This document shows positions 5,469 through 8,693 of a stretch of DNA of 8,693 bases, in pieces (the first letter of the stretch is position 1; each line of letters starts with the position of its first letter). Under the pieces are notes generated by a model. That model saw only the letters and a list, made by a program, of their open reading frames with translations, was not told the origin of the DNA and searched no databases. The stretch covers positions 1 through 8,693 of the forward strand of contig JACDEC010000102.1 of the NCBI GenBank assembly GCA_013816645.1, written 5' to 3'. The stretch is from Planctomycetota bacterium. GTDB lineage: Bacteria; Planctomycetota; UBA11346. Made by a program: the position numbers and the translations under genes.

Positions 5469-6007
5469 ACGACGATCTCGCCGCGCTGGCACGCACCCGC
5501 GACCAGACCCTGCCCTATTTCGGCGCCGATCCCGCGATGCAGGCGCGCCGCTACGCGCCGGGCAAGTGGACGCTGCGCCAGTTCCTGCTCCACACCGTCG
5601 ATTGCGAAGGCGTGCTGCTCGACCGCCTGCGCCGGGTGCTCGCCGAGGAGCAGCCGCTGCTGCTGGCCTTCGACGAGAACCGCTGGAACGACCGGCTGTT
5701 CTCCGATCAGCGCGACCTGCGCGCCGCCGAGGCGCTGTTCGTGGCGACGCGCGCGGCGGTGATCGAACTCGCCACGCTCTGCCCCCCCGAGCTGCACGGC
5801 CGCACCGGCACCCACAGCGTCAAAGGCACCCGCACCTTCGCCGGGCTGGTGCGCTTCATCCACCAGCACAACGCCCACCACGTCGAACAGATCGCCGCGA
5901 TCGCCGCCGGCCGCCCGTGGACCCCGCGCGCCGACGACCCGCTGAACGCCGCCTACGCCGTGGCTCCTCCGACCCCCACCCCCCAACCCCCGCCCCCCGT
6001 CCCATGA
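5465..6007 (+). CDS. DinB-fold protein (putative metal-dependent, DinB superfamily)
   Basis: A 180-residue cytoplasmic four-helix-bundle protein of the DinB/YfiT superfamily, unrelated to DNA polymerase IV. Family hallmarks are GKWTLRQFLLHTVDCEGVL (33-51) with the first metal-ligand histidine H43, and the HQHNAHHVEQI segment (133-143) giving an H135-x3-H139 pair, so the usual His triad appears complete. Family knowledge: many members bind Zn, Ni or Fe and act as thiol-dependent transferases or isomerases, while others have no known activity; the substrate here is unknown. The ATG at 5465 is preferred over ATG 5450 because GGAGA (5452-5456) is spaced nine bases before it. The last dozen residues are Pro/Thr-rich, encoded by a C-rich tract with a G-quadruplex motif on the other strand, and are probably disordered. 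The stop overlaps the vWA gene start (ATGA 6004-6007). Confidence 0.87.
   Translation: MNDDLAALARTRDQTLPYFGADPAMQARRYAPGKWTLRQFLLHTVDCEGVLLDRLRRVLAEEQPLLLAFDENRWNDRLFSDQRDLRAAEALFVATRAAVIELATLCPPELHGRTGTHSVKGTRTFAGLVRFIHQHNAHHVEQIAAIAAGRPWTPRADDPLNAAYAVAPPTPTPQPPPPVP
5973..5998 (-). other. G-quadruplex-forming motif at the dinB/vWA junction
   Basis: On the minus strand four G runs of 6, 5, 6 and 5 bases are separated by loops of only 1, 2 and 1 bases (plus strand C runs at 5973-5977, 5979-5984, 5987-5991 and 5993-5998). This fits the short-loop quadruplex consensus very well, and the plus strand could form an i-motif. It lies on the template strand, six bases before the vWA ATG, and removes any Shine-Dalgarno sequence there. 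Confidence 0.6.
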
Positions 6008-7095
6008 AGTACGAGTACCAGCACCTCGATTGGCGCGAACTCGCCAACCGCATGTCGCGCGAAGGTCGCATGGACGAGCTGTTCCGCGAGCTGATGCTCG
6101 CCGCCAGCGGCGATGTCGAGGAGGCCTTCGCCTGGCTCGACAAGGCCAGCGAGCGCTTCCGCCAGCAGGTCGGCTTCAGCCGCGAGGACTTCGAGGAGCA
6201 GCTGCGCGAGAAGGGCCTGATCGCCGATCGCGACGGCCGGCCGGCGTTGACCCGCAAGGGCGAGCGCAGCCTGCGCGGCATGGCCCTGGAGAGCGTCTTC
6301 GGCAAGCTGCGCAGCGGCGGCAAAGGCGACCATGCCACGCGCAGGGCCGGCAGTCACGGCGAGCCCACCGGCGTGCTGCGCCCGTGGAGCCCGGGCGACG
6401 AGAGCGGCGACATCGCCTACCGCGACAGCCTGATCTCCTCGCTGCGCTCGGGCCACGGCGAACTCGAGGAGGGCGATCTGCACGTCGCCGAGCGCGAAGC
6501 GACGACCTCGGCGGCGACTGTGCTGCTGCTCGACATCAGCCACAGCATGACGCTCTACGGCGAGGACCGCATCACCCCCGCCAAGCGCGTCGCCCTGGCC
6601 CTGGCCGAACTGCAGCAGCGCCGCTATCCCCGCGACGCCTTCCACGTCCTGCTCTTCGGCGACGACGTGCGCGAAGTCTCGGTCGCGGAACTGCCCTACG
6701 TGACCAACGGCCCGTTCCACACCAACACCTGCGAAGCCCTGCGCCGCGCCGCCGAGATCCTGGTGCGCAAGCACCAGGCCAACAAGCGCGTGGTGATGAT
6801 CACCGACGGCAAGCCGACCGCGCTGTTCTGCCCACCCAAACCAGGGCGCAGCGGCGGGCTGATGATCAACTCGTCGCCCGGGCTCGATCCCGAGATCGTC
6901 ACCGCGACGCTCAAGCAGGGCGCGCGCTACCCGCGCCTGCGCCTGGATCTGACGGTGTTCATGGTGGCGACCGACCCGTACCTCGAACGCTTCGTCAACC
7001 GGCTGGTCGAGGTCAGCAAGGGCCGGGCATTCCGCGCTTCGCTCGGCGACCTCGGGGATCAGGTGCTGTCGCGGATGTACGGTTCGCGGCGATAG
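6004..7095 (+). CDS. vWA-domain protein, MoxR partner
   Basis: A 363-residue cytoplasmic protein with a C-terminal von Willebrand factor A domain (about 170-360) and a charged helical N-terminal region (about 1-110). The metal-ion-dependent adhesion site is intact: DISHS at 177-181, a Thr in HTNT (239-242), and Asp268 in MITDGKP. No signal peptide or membrane segment is visible. Family knowledge: vWA proteins encoded with MoxR ATPases (NorD, CbbO, ViaA, CoxE-like) act as adaptors that bind the ATPase and present the client through the MIDAS metal. The ATG at 6004 overlaps the dinB stop and has no Shine-Dalgarno sequence (the upstream bases are C-rich), so translation probably depends on coupling to dinB. 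The gene ends 19 bases from the convergent kinase gene, with no convincing terminator between them. Confidence 0.93.
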   Translation: MKYEYQHLDWRELANRMSREGRMDELFRELMLAASGDVEEAFAWLDKASERFRQQVGFSREDFEEQLREKGLIADRDGRPALTRKGERSLRGMALESVFGKLRSGGKGDHATRRAGSHGEPTGVLRPWSPGDESGDIAYRDSLISSLRSGHGELEEGDLHVAEREATTSAATVLLLDISHSMTLYGEDRITPAKRVALALAELQQRRYPRDAFHVLLFGDDVREVSVAELPYVTNGPFHTNTCEALRRAAEILVRKHQANKRVVMITDGKPTALFCPPKPGRSGGLMINSSPGLDPEIVTATLKQGARYPRLRLDLTVFMVATDPYLERFVNRLVEVSKGRAFRASLGDLGDQVLSRMYGSRR

Positions 7096-7114
7096 CCGGT
7101 CGACCCGCGGTCGC

Positions 7115-8693
7115 CTACTGCTTCGAGCGCGCGTCCAAGGCCTCGCGGACCTTGCGCAGCAGCACCGCGCTGGTGAACGGCTTCTCGAGGAACAGGAAGT
7201 CGGGATCGCCGACCCCGTGCTTCACCATCACCTTGTCCATGTACCCCGACATGAAGAGCACGCGCATGCCGGGGCGGATGTCCTGCAGCTTCTCGGACAG
7301 TTCCGGGCCGTTCATCAGCGGCATCACCACGTCAGTGAGCACGAGATCGATGCGCTGGGGATTGCCCCCGAGCAGGGCCAACGCTTCGCGGCCGTTGCCC
7401 GACACGAGCACTTGGTAACCCTCGTTGCCGAGCATCTCGGCGATCAGTTCGCGCACATCGACCTCGTCCTCGACGAGCAGGATGGTCTCCGAGGCGTTGC
7501 CCAATCGCGTCGCCGTCGGCTCCTCGGCGGCGGTTCCGGTGGATTCGTCGCTGATCTCGACGCGCGGGAAGTAGACCTTGAAGACCGTCCCCTGGCCCGG
7601 AGCCGAGGTGAACCAGATGTTGCCGCCGCTCTGCTTGACGATGCCGTAGACGGTGGCGAGGCCGAGACCCGTGCCCTTGCCGACGTCCTTGGTGGTGAAG
7701 AACGGTTCGAAGATGCGACCCTGGGTCTCCGCATCCATGCCGACGCCGGAATCGGTGATCGAGAGCATGACGCAGGAACCGGGGCGCACCGCTGGCTGCA
7801 GCCGGGTGTAGATCTCGTCGAGCTCGACGTTCTCGGTCTCGATGAGCAGCCGTCCGCCCGACGGCATGGCGTCGCGCGCGTTGAGCGCGAGGTTGAGGAT
7901 GACCTGTTCGATCTGGTTGGGATCGGCGAGGATCCGCCCGAGCGCGGGGTGCGGCTCGATCACCAGCTCGATATGCTCGCCGATCAGGCGCTTGAGCATC
8001 CCGCCCAGGCCCTCGACGATGGTGTTGAGGTCGGTGGCGCGCGGCGTCAGCACCTGCTGCCGGCTGAACGCGAGCAGTTGCTGGGTCAGCGCCGCCGCCC
8101 GGCGCGCCGCCTTGAGCATCTGCTCGACGCCCTTGCGGCGCGGATCGGTGCTGGCGAGCGTCTGCAGGTGGGTGTCGCCGTACCCGGAGATGACGGTGAT
8201 CAGGTTGTTGAAGTCATGGGCCACGCCGCCCGCGAGCTGGCCGATGGCTTCCATCTTCTGCGACTGCCGCAACTGCTCCTCGAGGCGCTTGCGGTCGCTG
8301 AGATCGATGAAGCTGCCGATCATCCCTTCGAGCCGTCCGTCCTCAGCCAGCAGCGGCGCGCCGCACACCAGGATGTTGCGCCGAGTGCCCCGCGCCGAGA
8401 CCAATTCGACTTCGTAGCGCGACGCATCCCCGCCCGAGCGCTTGGCGTGCTCGGCGGCCATGGTCTCGAGGCTCTGCGACGAGAAGAAGCGGTGGAACGT
8501 CCCGTCGATGACCTCGCCGTCGACCTCGAGCAGTTCGCGCATCGCCGGACTGGCGTAGACCGTCTTGCCCTCGGCGTCGATGTGCCAGATGCCCACCGCG
8601 CTGTGCTCGGCGAGCGCACGATAGCGCGCCTCGCTGGCCGCCAGTTCGCGCGCCGCGCGCTCACCGTCGCCGGTCGCCACTGCAGCCTCGCGC
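7115..8693 (-). CDS. PAS-histidine kinase-receiver hybrid sensor (5' end beyond the window)
   Basis: The reading frame is open to the right edge. Counting from the GTG at 8678-8680, 521 residues are visible: a PAS domain with PAC tail (about 16-130), HisKA with QLAGGVAHDFNNL (148-160, phospho-acceptor H155), an HATPase domain with N box NLALNARDAM (263-272), G1 DSGVG (310-314), F box FEPFF (324-328) and G2 GKGTGLGL (335-342), then a receiver (about 398-518) with acidic pocket E404/D405, phospho-acceptor D450, S478 and K500. All catalytic residues are present. No membrane segment is visible. The PAS-kinase-receiver order resembles CckA-type hybrids, which usually pass phosphate to a separate histidine phosphotransferase. 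The GTG at 8680 has a GAGG five bases upstream, so it could be the true start, but four more in-frame codons (R-E-A-A) run off the edge and a longer protein is more likely. Signal and target are unknown. Confidence 0.93.
   Translation of the reverse strand, partial: REAAVATGDGERAARELAASEARYRALAEHSAVGIWHIDAEGKTVYASPAMRELLEVDGEVIDGTFHRFFSSQSLETMAAEHAKRSGGDASRYEVELVSARGTRRNILVCGAPLLAEDGRLEGMIGSFIDLSDRKRLEEQLRQSQKMEAIGQLAGGVAHDFNNLITVISGYGDTHLQTLASTDPRRKGVEQMLKAARRAAALTQQLLAFSRQQVLTPRATDLNTIVEGLGGMLKRLIGEHIELVIEPHPALGRILADPNQIEQVILNLALNARDAMPSGGRLLIETENVELDEIYTRLQPAVRPGSCVMLSITDSGVGMDAETQGRIFEPFFTTKDVGKGTGLGLATVYGIVKQSGGNIWFTSAPGQGTVFKVYFPRVEISDESTGTAAEEPTATRLGNASETILLVEDEVDVRELIAEMLGNEGYQVLVSGNGREALALLGGNPQRIDLVLTDVVMPLMNGPELSEKLQDIRPGMRVLFMSGYMDKVMVKHGVGDPDFLFLEKPFTSAVLLRKVREALDARSKQ

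Noticed and set aside
7086..7115. Possible bidirectional terminator between the convergent vWA and kinase genes
   Set aside because: Only short GC palindromes (such as GGTCGACC) and a 5-bp GGCGA/TCGCC pairing are present, with no T-tract; this is not distinguishable from background.

Overview
The window comes from a high-GC proteobacterial chromosome. Third codon positions in the real genes are almost all G or C. The gene content (a CstA/YbdD pair, a single-domain PPK2, a MoxR/vWA pair and a soluble-looking PAS hybrid kinase) fits a gammaproteobacterium of the Lysobacterales (Xanthomonadaceae type, e.g. Lysobacter or Luteimonas). That placement is inferred from general resemblance, not from a marker gene. 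Coding density is very high: the longest gap without a confident gene is about 90 bases. I see no tRNA, rRNA, insertion sequence, CRISPR array or phage gene.

Region 1 (1-2477, + strand) is a tightly coupled operon. It holds the 3' end of an unrecognised gene, then cstA (a carbon-starvation/pyruvate-type transporter), then a small YbdD/YjiX partner whose start overlaps the cstA stop. A perfect 13-bp inverted repeat follows three bases after the ybdD stop and is probably the terminator.

Region 2 (2478-3782, + strand) holds a polyphosphate kinase 2 family enzyme with a leaderless-looking promoter. Next comes a 135-residue protein I do not recognise, whose ribosome-binding site and GTG start can be drawn inside a hairpin.

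Region 3 (3783-7095, + strand) is the most interesting part. It is an apparent operon of a MoxR-type AAA+ ATPase, a DinB-fold (putative metal-dependent) protein and a von Willebrand factor A (vWA) protein with an intact MIDAS motif. The gap between the ATPase and dinB is exactly filled by a 31-codon reading frame that overlaps both neighbours by ATGA. If that frame is translated, all four genes are chained by stop/start overlaps. AAA+/vWA pairs of this kind (NorQ/NorD, CbbQ/CbbO, RavA/ViaA) remodel or load metal into client proteins, so the DinB-fold protein between them is a natural candidate client. A C-rich tract just before the vWA start makes a strong G-quadruplex motif on the template strand.

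Region 4 (7115-8693, - strand) is a convergent PAS-histidine kinase-receiver hybrid sensor. Its reading frame is still open at the window edge, so its N-terminus is probably cut off.
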